From: Pseudocitrobacter cyperus
GTDB taxonomy: Bacteria > Pseudomonadota > Gammaproteobacteria > Enterobacterales > Enterobacteriaceae
Direction: 5' to 3'
Length of the DNA stretch: 64,000 nt
NCBI RefSeq assembly: GCF_039889165.1
Contig: NZ_JAYMYY010000001.1
Location: forward strand, 806,001 to 870,000
A program made the position numbers and the translations under genes. Positions 1 through 7,604 of this stretch are shown piece after piece. Position 1 is the first letter of the stretch. Each line of letters begins with the position of its first letter. The notes beneath the pieces were generated by a model. That model saw only the letters and a program-made list of their open reading frames with translations, searched no databases and was not told the origin of the DNA.

Positions 1-508
1 GGACGTATCAGGTTCGATGGATCAGGCCACCAAGGATATGGCTAAACGCTTTTATATTCTGCTCTACCTCTTCCTGAGCCGAACCTATAAAAACGTTGAA
101 GTGGTCTATATTCGCCACCATACCCAGGCGAAAGAAGTCGATGAGCATGAGTTTTTCTACTCGCAGGAGACCGGCGGCACCATTGTCTCCAGCGCCCTGA
201 AGCTGATGGATGAGGTCGTTAAAGATCGTTATAACCCTGCACAGTGGAATATTTATGCCGCCCAGGCCTCTGATGGCGATAACTGGGCCGATGACTCCCC
301 GTTGTGTCACGAGCTGCTGGCGAAGAAAATTTTGCCGGTCGTCCGTTACTACAGCTATATCGAAATCACCCGCCGGGCGCACCAAACGCTGTGGCGAGAA
401 TATGAACATTTGCAGGCAACGTTTGAAAATTTCGCGATGCAGCATATTCGCGATCAGGAAGATATTTACCCGGTATTCCGCGAGCTTTTTCATAAGCAGG
501 ATGCCTGA
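1..508 (+). CDS. yeaH: YeaH, UPF0229 family (3' part; gene starts before the window)
   Basis: Open frame from base 2 to the TGA at 506-508, giving about 168 C-terminal residues. The first residues read DVSGSM, the D-x-S-x-S metal-ion-dependent adhesion motif of a von Willebrand A-like fold, followed by QATKDMAKRFYILLYLFLSR. The rest closely resembles the end of E. coli YeaH. The family is encoded next to the PrkA-like kinase YeaG and is linked to stationary-phase and nitrogen-stress responses; its biochemical role is not established. The last 20 bases of the gene are duplicated at 6185-6204, so the gene end looks like an integration target that insertion restored. Confidence 0.96.
   Translation, partial: DVSGSMDQATKDMAKRFYILLYLFLSRTYKNVEVVYIRHHTQAKEVDEHEFFYSQETGGTIVSSALKLMDEVVKDRYNPAQWNIYAAQASDGDNWADDSPLCHELLAKKILPVVRYYSYIEITRRAHQTLWREYEHLQATFENFAMQHIRDQEDIYPVFRELFHKQDA
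489..508 (+). repeat. 20-bp direct repeat, left copy (att-like)
   Basis: TTCATAAGCAGGATGCCTGA, the final codons of yeaH including the stop, recurs without mismatch at 6185-6204. The repeats bracket the whole accessory island, as core att sequences do when an element integrates into the 3' end of a protein gene. No integrase remains, so the origin is inferred. Confidence 0.85.
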
Positions 509-803
509 AAAATTAACTTAAGCATAAAAATCAGCCAGTTACATTTAGTTTCTGGCTGATTTTATTTGATCTTGAGTTTTAAAAAATCTCTAATGTTTTC
601 AGACCGTTGCTTTTCATTTTGGGGAAAGCTATTAAGGCTATCTACGGCGAATAAGACCGGTTTACGAGACCTGTCCTCTTTCAATTACGATCAAACACTT
701 AACGCCGAAACTGAGACTATTGTGCAATTAACACACATTACTAATTCAGTAAGTTACCTCATCCTACTTTCAGAATTTCTCAAAGTTTTCGCCCTTAAAA
801 ACG
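509..803. other. Gene-free AT-rich start of the island
   Basis: About 295 bases with no convincing gene. An 88-codon frame at 566-832 has no ribosome binding site and an unconvincing composition, and it runs against the UmuD-like gene. The only structure I see is the hairpin at 527-563. Confidence 0.6.
527..566 (+). terminator. Terminator downstream of yeaH
   Basis: Stem AAAATCAGCCAG (527-538) pairs with CTGGCTGATTTT (552-563), then a T-rich run. It sits 18 bases after the yeaH stop, on the island side of the repeat. A second imperfect hairpin (cagccag...ctggctg) follows the right-hand repeat near 6210-6236 and may be the original yeaH terminator. Confidence 0.75.
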
Positions 804-1124
804 TCAGATCACCGGGTTATCGTCATTGGTAGACCGGTTAATCAGATGCGTCAAAACTCCCTTCACATCCGCCTCATCAAGTACCTCACCCTCCAGAACT
901 TCACCATCTACCGTTATAAGCGCATCACCTCTGCGTTTGGCAAAGTGACAACCTCCTGAATATGAAATCAGGTAGGTGCTCTCCGGCGCCGGCTTCATTC
1001 CCTTCTCAATCACCGCGAGTCCATGCGATGTCTCAAACACCAGGCTGTTAGCCGTGACGCCGCAGATTGTCTCTATGGTTAGCGTGCGTTCAATGTAGTC
1101 TTTAGCTGGACTTGGGAATCCCAT
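804..1124 (-). CDS. UmuD-like phage protein without the peptidase dyad
   Basis: 106 residues starting MGFPSPAKDYIERTL, which matches the amino end of UmuD (GFPSPAADYVEQ) around its self-cleavage segment. The remainder does not show the GDSM serine motif or the catalytic lysine of S24 peptidases, so I do not expect auto-proteolysis. I recall similar small proteins in enterobacterial prophages. The ATG at 1122-1124 is preferred because GGAG lies just upstream; a frame extending to 1181 would cross the LexA box at 1141-1160. The placement implies SOS induction. Function unknown; a decoy or dimerisation partner for UmuD-type proteins is only an idea. Confidence 0.7.
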   Translation of the reverse strand: MGFPSPAKDYIERTLTIETICGVTANSLVFETSHGLAVIEKGMKPAPESTYLISYSGGCHFAKRRGDALITVDGEVLEGEVLDEADVKGVLTHLINRSTNDDNPVI

Positions 1125-1140
1125 GATGATCTCCGACAGG

Positions 1141-1160
1141 TGCTGTATATTAATACAGTA
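1141..1160 (-). promoter_or_regulatory. LexA (SOS) box
   Basis: On the minus strand the bases read TACTGTATTAATATACAGCA: the CTGT-N8-ACAG core with an all-AT spacer and the flanking TA, close to the E. coli consensus. It lies 16 bases upstream of the UmuD-like start codon, a position where bound LexA would block transcription. Confidence 0.85.
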
Positions 1161-1233
1161 TCTGTCGGCATTGTCGATCAAGTTGTCTGTTGGTGCTAAA
1201 CTTCTGCCTTCTCAGAATTGACTGATTTTTCTA

Positions 1234-1458
1234 ATGTTAAAACTTTTTGCTAAGTACACATCGATTGGCGTTTTAAACACGCTAATTCACTGGGTTGTGT
1301 TTGGTATTTGCGTGTATGCACTATTCACAAGTCAGGCATTGGCGAACTTTGCAGGGTTCGTCGCGGCGGTGGCATTCTGGCTCTTTGCAAACGCAAGGTT
1401 CACGTTCAAGTCTTCGACCACAACAGGTCTGCATATCTCGATGCCCGCAGATAAATGA
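1234..1458 (+). pseudogene. gtrA: Truncated GtrA-type bactoprenol-glucose flippase
   Basis: The first 64 residues (MLKLFAKYTSIGVLNTLIHW onward, through ANFAGFV to ARFTFKSSTTT) match GtrA of P22/Sf-type serotype-converting phages, with two membrane helices. The full protein has about 120 residues and four helices. Here homology stops abruptly and the frame ends ten unrelated residues later. The usual partners gtrB and gtrC are absent. In these phages gtrABC lies beside the attachment site, which fits the island borders. A functional flippase is unlikely. Confidence 0.85.
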
Positions 1459-1577
1459 TACAGGGGTGGTGGATCATTTGGATGAGAAGATGTGAGGAGT
1501 CGTCGCACTCCGGAGCATCGATCATAAGGTGATATGATGATATCTTTCCTTGAGTGACAATCAATGGTGATTTTAGG

Positions 1578-3500
1578 ATGTTAAAATACAGAACTGAAAT
1601 AGATGGCTTAAGAGCAATAGCTGTTTTAGCTGTTATTATTTATCACGCATTCCCATCTCTTTTGCCAGGTGGGTTCGTTGGTGTTGATATATTTTTCGTT
1701 ATTAGCGGGTTTTTAATAACCGGAATAATTATCAAAGAGTTACAAGGCGGTGACTTCAGTATAGTAAGGTTCTATGAAAGAAGGGCTAGACGCATACTTC
1801 CAGCTCTATTCTTTGTTGTAGTGATTATTTCTCCATTCGCATATCTTTGGCTATTACCATCTGATTTTGATAGCTTCCTAAAAAGTATCATTGCAGTTTT
1901 AACCTTTACATCAAACTTTCTCTTTGCTAGCGAAAGTGGGTATTTTGCTCCAAATGTAGAACTTAAACCATTACTCCATACGTGGACCCTAGCTGTAGAA
2001 GAACAGTATTATATCTTCTTCCCTTTACTTCTGTGTGCGCTTTGGCGATTTGGGAAAAAAACATCTGTTATTATCATACTAACAATCTCTATTGTAAGTC
2101 TCGTGCTTGCACAAATTGGGTCTGTCACATCCCCAACAAACACATTCTATTTGTTGCACACCAGGGCGTGGGAGCTTCTTATCGGTTCTATGTGTGCCTT
2201 CTATTACACAGGGAGAAAGATCGCTTTTTTTGAAAATAAAGCATCTGCGTTTAGTTTGACAGGATTGCTGCTGTTAATAATATCAATATTTTTCCTGAAT
2301 AAAGGCTATCCCTACCCTAGCGCATATACACTAATACCTACCATTGGTTCAGCACTTATTTTACTTTTTGCTACAAATAAAAACGCGGTTGGTAAATTGT
2401 TATCAATTAAACCTGTGGCAATGCTTGGCCTAATCAGTTACAGCGCATACTTGTGGCATCAACCAATATTTTCGCTGGCCAGGAATAGAGATATTTCTGA
2501 ACCTAAGACCATGACAATGGTTATTTTCATAATTCTGACACTAACATTGTCTTATTTCACATGGAAATATATTGAAACTCCTTTTAGGAAAAGAGAGAAA
2601 TTCAGTAAGAAATCAATTTTTACTTACAGTATCGTATGTGCTTTTTCATTAATAACATGTTCATCACTTCTTCTATTTTTGAATGCCAAGTACGATATAT
2701 CAGGGAAAAACGAATTACAGAGCGCTCTTAACTATCGCTTGCGTGGCAATTTAGGCCTAAACAAGGTTTGTGAGAAAGCGTTTACTCTGGCAAAAGAATG
2801 CAGAACCAGCGATCAACCTGAGATAGTATTGTGGGGTGATTCGTACGCTATGCAAATGGCTAAAGCTATAACATCATCAAATGAAAATGCTAAGTTGATA
2901 CAGTTTACAATATCTCAATGTTCCCCTGTGTTGGGGTATTCTTCAGCCGGAACCGTATTTGGTGCTAAAAATTGCATTGATTCAAACAATAAAGTGTTTG
3001 ATTATATTAAAAGAACTGATTCTGTGAAAACAGTGGTTTTATCATCACCATTTGTTCAGTTGGGACGTGATTATGTAGCCGTAAACAGCGATGATCATAC
3101 CGTCAATATAACCTCTGCGCAATCGCTTAAGATTCTTGAAGCTACAATAGAAAAAATCACTAATCTTGGAAAAAAAGTTGTCATAATTTCACCAACGCCA
3201 GAAAGCGGGTACGATATCGGGCAATGTTTAAAAAAATCGAACTTAATTGGTAGAAATCCGGCTATTTGTAATTTCAAACACCCCACCCTTGACGAAGAAA
3301 CAGAGCGCGTCCTGAAAAATTTAACGAGTCTAAGCCATATCGCAAAAGTTGTAATGATGGAATCACTTATATGTGATAATGATGAATGTCATGCTTATGA
3401 AAACAATGTAATGATATATAGAGATAAAGGACATTTATCATACGAAGGGAGCGAGTACTTAGGGAGAAAGTACAACTTTTATAAAATCATAAATGGTTAA
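1578..3500 (+). CDS. O-antigen-type O-acyltransferase (acyltransferase-3 plus SGNH)
   Basis: 640 residues. Residues 1-340 form the multi-helix acyltransferase-3 domain, with EIDGLRAIAVLAVIIYHA, the GGFVGVDIFFVISGFLI block, and LLHTWTLAVEEQYYIFFP. The C-terminal third is a periplasmic SGNH domain with a WGDSYA nucleophile block and a closing DKGHLSYEG (D-x-x-H) block. This is the OafA/OafB architecture that O-acetylates lipopolysaccharide sugars. The gene is markedly AT-rich compared with the chromosome around it, which indicates transfer. I chose the ATG at 1578, since the family starts at this K-Y-R-x-E-I-D-G segment; a GTG at 1554 in the same frame has no ribosome site. The sugar target cannot be read from sequence. 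Confidence 0.9.
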   Translation: MLKYRTEIDGLRAIAVLAVIIYHAFPSLLPGGFVGVDIFFVISGFLITGIIIKELQGGDFSIVRFYERRARRILPALFFVVVIISPFAYLWLLPSDFDSFLKSIIAVLTFTSNFLFASESGYFAPNVELKPLLHTWTLAVEEQYYIFFPLLLCALWRFGKKTSVIIILTISIVSLVLAQIGSVTSPTNTFYLLHTRAWELLIGSMCAFYYTGRKIAFFENKASAFSLTGLLLLIISIFFLNKGYPYPSAYTLIPTIGSALILLFATNKNAVGKLLSIKPVAMLGLISYSAYLWHQPIFSLARNRDISEPKTMTMVIFIILTLTLSYFTWKYIETPFRKREKFSKKSIFTYSIVCAFSLITCSSLLLFLNAKYDISGKNELQSALNYRLRGNLGLNKVCEKAFTLAKECRTSDQPEIVLWGDSYAMQMAKAITSSNENAKLIQFTISQCSPVLGYSSAGTVFGAKNCIDSNNKVFDYIKRTDSVKTVVLSSPFVQLGRDYVAVNSDDHTVNITSAQSLKILEATIEKITNLGKKVVIISPTPESGYDIGQCLKKSNLIGRNPAICNFKHPTLDEETERVLKNLTSLSHIAKVVMMESLICDNDECHAYENNVMIYRDKGHLSYEGSEYLGRKYNFYKIING

Positions 3501-3502
3501 AA

Positions 3503-3536
3503 TATAGCCCCACTATGCAGTGGGGCTATACTATTT
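3503..3536 (+). terminator. Hairpin after the acyltransferase gene
   Basis: TATAGCCCCAC (3503-3513) pairs with GTGGGGCTATA (3520-3530), then CTATTT. It starts three bases after the stop codon. The T-run is weak but the stem is perfect. Confidence 0.7.
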
Positions 3537-3734
3537 ACGGTTTCCATCCGCTAAATAATGTGTCTTTCGTAATTGAAGAACCCCCTCCATTATGTGTATT
3601 CACCGACGCATCCACAATCAAACCTTGGGAAGATAGCAGTGTTCCACACTGGCCCCTGTAAATAGACCCGCTTTAGTTCCATGCATTTTTTGAGATCCCG
3701 TCCAAATTGACCCTGGCCCAAAATCAATGCAGTG

Positions 3735-4600
3735 CTAAATCGGAGATCTTCGTTTTTTTGCAGGCTCCGGATAAATTCAGCCAGAGTCATGTCATTTAAT
3801 GATGAATGTGTCCTCTCATGATTATATTCTCTGCGCCCCTTCTCGAGTTTATCCTGCGCATCTTCCAGCGACAGGAACCAGTGAATATTCAGGCATTCAT
3901 CCCGCAGGCTTCCGTTAAACGATTCAATAAACGGGTTATCTGTCGGTTTTCCGGGGCGGGAGAAGTCCACCGTCACACCGTGTTCATACGCCCATTTATC
4001 CAGACTTTTCGAGATAAACTCGCTGCCGTTATATGTCTGAATACGTACCGGCAGACGCTTATCCAGCACCCGCAGCGCTTCCATTACCCGGACCACATCT
4101 TCACCCTTCAATGATTTTCCGGCATGGATCGCCAGGCATTCCCGACTAACAATTATCCACTACAGTCAGCGCCCGGAAGCGCCGTCCATTAAACAGACTA
4201 TCTGGCACGAAATCCATACTCCAGCACTGATCGATGTACGTCAGGGTAGGACGCTGCTGACGGTGTGCCGCACTGATATGCCTGCGGGGACGTTTCCTGC
4301 GCAAATTCAGGCCTTCCGGACAATAAATCCGGTGTGTTTCTTATAGTTAATTAACCAGCCTTCTCGTTGCAGCAGGACGTGGATGCGCGGACAGCCGTAG
4401 CGTATTCGTGTTTCCGCAATTTCCCTTATGCGCAGTGTTATTGCCCGATCGTCACGCCGACTCTGCCAGTGGTAGACAGTTCTGCTCTGCATCAGCAACC
4501 CACATCCCGACGGTCGCTGATACGATATGCCTCTCGCAGGAAATGTACCGCCTGGCGCTTCTGAGCCGGCCTCAGAACTTTTGCTTCAGTACCTTCTGCA
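3735..4600 (-). pseudogene. IS3-family OrfB transposase, frameshifted and catalytically mutated
   Basis: Pieces of an rve-type integrase core are in several frames: TRIRYGCPRIHVLLQREGW (near 4345-4420), then YIDQCWSMDFVPDSLFNGRR (near 4190-4250), then GSEFISKSLDKWAYEHGVTV and KPTDNPFIESFNGSLRDE (near 3890-4030). One base appears lost at the NYKK step, causing the stop in the 4307-4498 frame; other frame breaks and a stop are seen near 4150 and 4490. The conserved QTDNGSEF block reads QTYNGSEF, so the second catalytic aspartate of the DDE triad is tyrosine. Confidence 0.85.
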
Positions 4601-4721
4601 GCATCTCCTTGTCCAGACTCAGATCAGCCACCAGTTTTTTCAGCCGCTGATTTTCATCCTCCAGTTGCCGCAGACGCCGCAGCTCGGTCACGCCCAGACC
4701 GGCAAGTTTTTTCTTCCAGTT
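4570..4721 (-). pseudogene. IS3-family OrfA, 3' fragment
   Basis: The minus strand encodes NWKKKLAGLGVTELRRLRQL then EDENQRLKKLVADLSLDKEM, the leucine-zipper half of an IS3 OrfA. The helix-turn-helix half lies 1.3 kb away at 5988-6103. Joining the fragments at 4721/5988 recreates ATFYNWKKK, the normal OrfA sequence, which shows that the intervening DNA inserted cleanly. Confidence 0.85.
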
Positions 4722-4787
4722 AATGGGATGGACTACATCCTCCCTCTGCGGTTAACTGTACGAAATACGTTCAGCAGGAGAACCATC

Positions 4788-5769
4788 ATGAATATCGTAT
4801 TTCTGGGTATTGATCTGGCTAAAAATGTCTTTCAGCTCTGCGGGTTAAACCAGGCCGGTAAGCCGGTTTATTCAAAACGTATTGGCCGAAAAGAATGACT
4901 CCAGACGGTGGCGAATATTCCGGCCTGTCTGATTGGTGTCGAAGCATCCACAGGGGCATTTTACTGGCAGCGTGAGTTTGAAAAAATTAGGGCATAACGT
5001 AAAGGTCATCAGCCCCCAGTATGTAAAACCCTTTGTCCGTGGACAAAAAAATGACGGTAATGATGCACAGGCCATCGCAGTGACTCTGATGCAACCGACA
5101 ATGTAGTTCGTGCTGCCAAAAAGCCCGGAACAGCAGGATATCCAGGCTTTGCACCGGGCAAGGCAGCGTATTGTTAATCACCGCACTGCGACCGTTTGTC
5201 AAATCAGGGGACTGCTGCTTGAGCGGGGAATAACTATCGGCGCGGCAGTTTCAAGAGTTCGTCGTGCCGTTCCGCTGATCCTTGAGGATGCAGAAAACGG
5301 GTTAAGTGCCCGTATGCGCAGAACGATTGCGGAACTCTATGATCTCTTTGACGATCTCGGTCGTCATATAAATTTTTTTGATAAAGAAATAGAGGCGGTG
5401 TTCAGGCAATCAGAAGCCTGTCAGCGTATCGCTAAAGTTAAAGGCATTGGTCCTAAAACGGCCACGGCCGTTGTTGCTGCTATTGGCAAAGGAACTGAAT
5501 TTAAGAATGGCCGTCACTTTGCTGCATGGCTTGGTCTGGTTCCACGCCAGCACTCGATTGGCGACAGACAGGTGCTGATGAATAATGGTGCCCGTGCTGT
5601 CGTCAGGGTTGCCACGAACAATAATGATGGCTATCTGAATTAGTGGGTTAACCAGTTGAAAGAACGTCGCGGATTTAATAAAACGACCGTGGCGGTCGCT
5701 AACAAAAATGCGAGAATAATCTGGTCGATGCTGAGAAATGATACAGAATATCAGGCAGTGGGAAGTTAA
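4788..5769 (+). pseudogene. IS1111-group DEDD transposase, disrupted
   Basis: Starts MNIVFLGIDLAKNVFQLCGL, the RuvC-like first aspartate region of IS110-family transposases. Homology continues through CLIGVEAS, SPQYVKPFVRGQKNDGNDAQ, SPEQQDIQALHRARQRIVNH, and the transposase_20 block KVKGIGPKTATAVVAAIGKG / RHFAAWLGLVPRQHSIGDRQ. It is broken by TGA at 4896-4898, a frameshift near 4985-4995, TAG at 5104-5106 and TAG at 5641-5643; the natural end is TAA at 5767-5769. The catalytic residues I can place are still present, so decay is recent but inactivating. Confidence 0.88.
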
Positions 5770-5974
5770 TACCCTGCCAGCAAAGTTGCAGTGTACTGAG
5801 AAATGGTGACAGGTTGCACCTGCACAATCGGAACCTGATTTTTATACTGGCCTCAGAGGCCGTCCAGTTGTTGAGGCTATTGTGTGCGGATTACCCATTT
5901 GGGCACAGGTTTTCCTGATGCCGGATAGATGTAAGCAACAACCCAAAACCAGAATCAGCGCTTGCAAAACGGAG
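5770..5974 (+). ncRNA. Candidate seek/bridge RNA region of the IS1111-group element
   Basis: About 205 non-coding bases between the transposase end and the right subterminal repeat. In the IS1111 group this interval is transcribed into the structured guide RNA that pairs with the element ends and the target. I did not fold it or match its loops to the target; the assignment rests on position and family rules. Some 273-base frames here are not convincing genes. Confidence 0.45.
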
Positions 5975-5987
5975 GTAGTCCATAGAT

Positions 5988-6103
5988 GTAAAAAGTGGCC
6001 TCAGAAATACCCATTTTTCTGCAAACTTCCCCGACGCGGGTGCCGGTTTCGGCCTGTTTCAGTGCAAACGCAATCTGTTCTTCGGTATAACGGGCCTTTT
6101 CAT
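5988..6103 (-). pseudogene. IS3-family OrfA, 5' fragment
   Basis: The minus strand encodes ARYTEEQIAFALKQAETGTR then VGEVCRKMGISEATFY, the helix-turn-helix half of OrfA. The ATG at 6101-6103 is out of frame with it by one base (ATGAAAA-GGCC instead of ATGAAAAAGGCC), so the fragment also lacks a working start. The rest of the gene is at 4570-4721. Confidence 0.85.
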
Positions 6104-6184
6104 GGTAATGCTCCTCTCAGTGAGAAGGAAGAAAGACCGAAGACTTCAGTTTAGCCTGGCACTGTTTTCAGGGAGAAGATCAGC

Positions 6185-6204
6185 TTCATAAGCAGGATGC
6201 CTGA
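6185..6204 (+). repeat. 20-bp direct repeat, right copy (att-like)
   Basis: Exact copy of the last 20 bases of yeaH (489-508). Chromosomal sequence appears to resume here, with a CAGCCAG...CTGGCTG hairpin at about 6211-6236 that could be the native yeaH terminator. Confidence 0.85.
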
Positions 6205-6392
6205 CTTAACCTCAGCCAGCGAACCCGTTTGCTGGCTGCTTCTCTCTTTTTTCCTATCAGTAAAATCTCAACACCTTTTCCCTTCAGTAATTATCATTAA
6301 AAAATGGTATAGCTCACGAAACGTACACTTTTTAATATACCCATGGTGTATTAAAGGTTACTTTTAAAATGGTGATGACAAAAGGAGGTATT

Positions 6393-6827
6393 ATGACCAA
6401 GATAATTCTGGTACCGATTGATATTTCAGAAACTGAACTCACCCAGCGCGTGATTGCGCAGGTCGAAGCGCAAGCCCGTCTGGACGATGCTGAAGTCCAT
6501 TTCCTGACCGTGCTCCCTTTGTATCCATACTATGCGACCCTTGGCGCCCGCTACGTGGCCGATCTTCCGGTAATGGACGACCTCGAAACCGATGCGATGA
6601 AAAAGCTCGATGAGATTGTGAAACAGTTCGCGTTACCGGAAGACAGAGTGCACAAGCATTTCGCGGAAGGCGCGCCAAAGGATAAAATCCTCGAACTGGC
6701 GAAAACCATTCCTGCGGATTTAATTATTATCAGTTCACATCGACCTGATTTTACCACTTACCTGCTGGGCTCTACTGCGGCGGCGGTGGTCAGGCATGCA
6801 GAGTGCTCTGTGCTGGTTATCCGTTAG
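6393..6827 (+). CDS. Universal stress protein, UspF-like
   Basis: 144 residues of a single Usp domain (Rossmann-like). It begins TKIILVPIDISETELTQRVI, closely resembling E. coli UspF, and ends with the nucleotide-binding G-x2-G-x9-S pattern LLGSTAAAVVRHAECSVLVI. UspF-type proteins bind ATP and affect stress survival, adhesion and motility. The start at 6393 has an ideal AAAGGAGGT eight to twelve bases upstream; ATGs at 6369 and 6375 would include that ribosome site in the protein. It occupies the place that yeaI/dgcJ hold in E. coli between yeaH and yeaK. Cytoplasmic. Confidence 0.93.
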   Translation: MTKIILVPIDISETELTQRVIAQVEAQARLDDAEVHFLTVLPLYPYYATLGARYVADLPVMDDLETDAMKKLDEIVKQFALPEDRVHKHFAEGAPKDKILELAKTIPADLIIISSHRPDFTTYLLGSTAAAVVRHAECSVLVIR

Positions 6828-6837
6828 CCTGCTCGAC

Positions 6838-6874
6838 AAACTAAGCGGAAATCTTGATTTCCGCTTAGTTTTTG
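6838..6874 (+). terminator. Intrinsic terminator of the usp gene
   Basis: Perfect 15-bp stem, AAACTAAGCGGAAAT (6838-6852) with ATTTCCGCTTAGTTT (6857-6871), and a T-run. It ends about 14 bases upstream of the yeaK promoter. Confidence 0.93.
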
Positions 6875-6887
6875 CTGTCCCTATTCC

Positions 6888-6916
6888 CCTGACCTGAAAT
6901 CAATACATGCTATAAT
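6888..6916 (+). promoter_or_regulatory. Sigma-70 promoter of yeaK
   Basis: CTGACC (6888-6893), 17-base spacer, consensus TATAAT (6911-6916). Predicted start near 6923, leaving about 50 bases of leader before yeaK. Confidence 0.75.
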
Positions 6917-6971
6917 TCAGCGCCGTCAGTGTATTTGCCCTGAAGATTATTTCTGGTCGAAAGGAATGCCC

Positions 6972-7475
6972 ATGTCTGAAATTATTGCCCCGCGTGATGT
7001 CCACCAGCACCTGTTAGCGCTGCTTGAGGAAAACCGAGCCCGTTACCGCGTAATGGAGCACGAAGCCGTTGGCAAATGTGAAGCAGTCTCTGAGCTACGC
7101 GGCACAGCACTTGGCCAGGGGGCAAAAGCGCTGGTGTGCAAGGTGAAAGGCAATGGTATTAAACAACATATTCTGGCCGTTTTAGCGGCCGATCAGCAGG
7201 CTGATTTATCGCGTCTGGCGCTGCATATTGGCGGATTGAAAGCGTCGCTTGCCAGCCCTGCCGAGGTGGATCAACTCACCGCCTGCGTTTTCGGCGCCAT
7301 CCCGCCCTTCTCGTTCCACCCTTCTCTGCGACTGGTAGCCGATCCGCTGCTTTTCTCCCGTTTTAACGAGATTGCGTTTAATGCCGGACGTCTGGAAAAG
7401 TCAGTTATTCTCAATACCGAAGATTATTTACGCATTGCCCGGCCCGAAATAGTGGCGTTTCGTCGCGACGCATAA
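6972..7475 (+). CDS. yeaK: YeaK, YbaK/ProX-type aminoacyl-tRNA deacylase
   Basis: 167 residues, the same length as E. coli YeaK and clearly orthologous (HEAVGKCEAVSELRGTALGQ, KALVCKVKG, FGAIPPFSFHP). The YbaK fold hydrolyses mischarged aminoacyl-tRNAs in trans; YeaK is reported to clear misacylated species including Ser-tRNA. I chose ATG 6972 (MSEIIAP) because AAAGGA lies seven bases upstream; the ATG at 6966 would leave one base of spacing. Single-gene unit with its own promoter and a terminator after it. Cytoplasmic. Confidence 0.95.
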   Translation: MSEIIAPRDVHQHLLALLEENRARYRVMEHEAVGKCEAVSELRGTALGQGAKALVCKVKGNGIKQHILAVLAADQQADLSRLALHIGGLKASLASPAEVDQLTACVFGAIPPFSFHPSLRLVADPLLFSRFNEIAFNAGRLEKSVILNTEDYLRIARPEIVAFRRDA

Positions 7476-7534
7476 ATGAAGCCCTCTGGTAGGTTAATTG
7501 TGCAGAAGCCTGAATGATGACCAGATGTAAAAAA

Positions 7535-7588
7535 AAGCCTGCTTATTCACGCGGTTGTGCGTAAAGTAAGCAGGCTTACTTTTTTTTG
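7535..7588. terminator. Strong terminator between yeaK and yeaL
   Basis: AAGCCTGCTTA (7535-7545) pairs with TAAGCAGGCTT (7567-7577), extended by ttcacgc/gcgtaaa inside, with an A-run before and eight Ts after. It ends only 17 bases before the yeaL start codon, so it terminates yeaK transcripts and could also attenuate yeaL. Confidence 0.88.
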
Positions 7589-7604
7589 GCAAGGATTTCC
7601 TTTC

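Larger units (their letters stand above)
4722..5987 (+). mobile_element. IS1111-group (IS110 family) insertion sequence, decayed
   Basis: The 1266-bp insertion is defined by rejoining the split orfA. Subterminal inverted repeats ATGGACTAC (4728-4736) and GTAGTCCAT (5975-5983) lie six and four bases from the ends, and each is followed inward by CCTCC. Short subterminal repeats, no target duplication and a DEDD transposase are the marks of the IS1111 group. About 66 bases precede the transposase and about 218 follow it. The long 3' non-coding part is where IS1111 elements encode their guide (seek/bridge) RNA. Confidence 0.85.
3645..6182 (-). mobile_element. Decayed IS3-family element, interrupted by an IS1111-group element
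   Basis: On the minus strand orfA precedes orfB, as in IS3. Imperfect inverted ends seem to lie near 6150-6182 and 3645-3675; both contain CCCTG followed by an A-rich step and a GCC/ACCC block. The exact borders are approximate. orfA is split by the insertion at 4722-5987 and orfB carries frameshifts and a lost catalytic residue, so the element cannot move by itself. Its outer end lies about two bases from the right-hand 20-bp repeat. Confidence 0.75.

Noticed and set aside
566..832. 88-codon plus-strand frame in the island
   Set aside because: No ribosome site, no recognisable motif, overlaps the end of the UmuD-like gene; likely chance in AT-rich DNA.
5882..6154. 90-codon plus-strand frame across the IS boundary
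   Set aside because: It spans the IS1111 right end and antisense IS3 orfA, so it is an artefact of the insertion.
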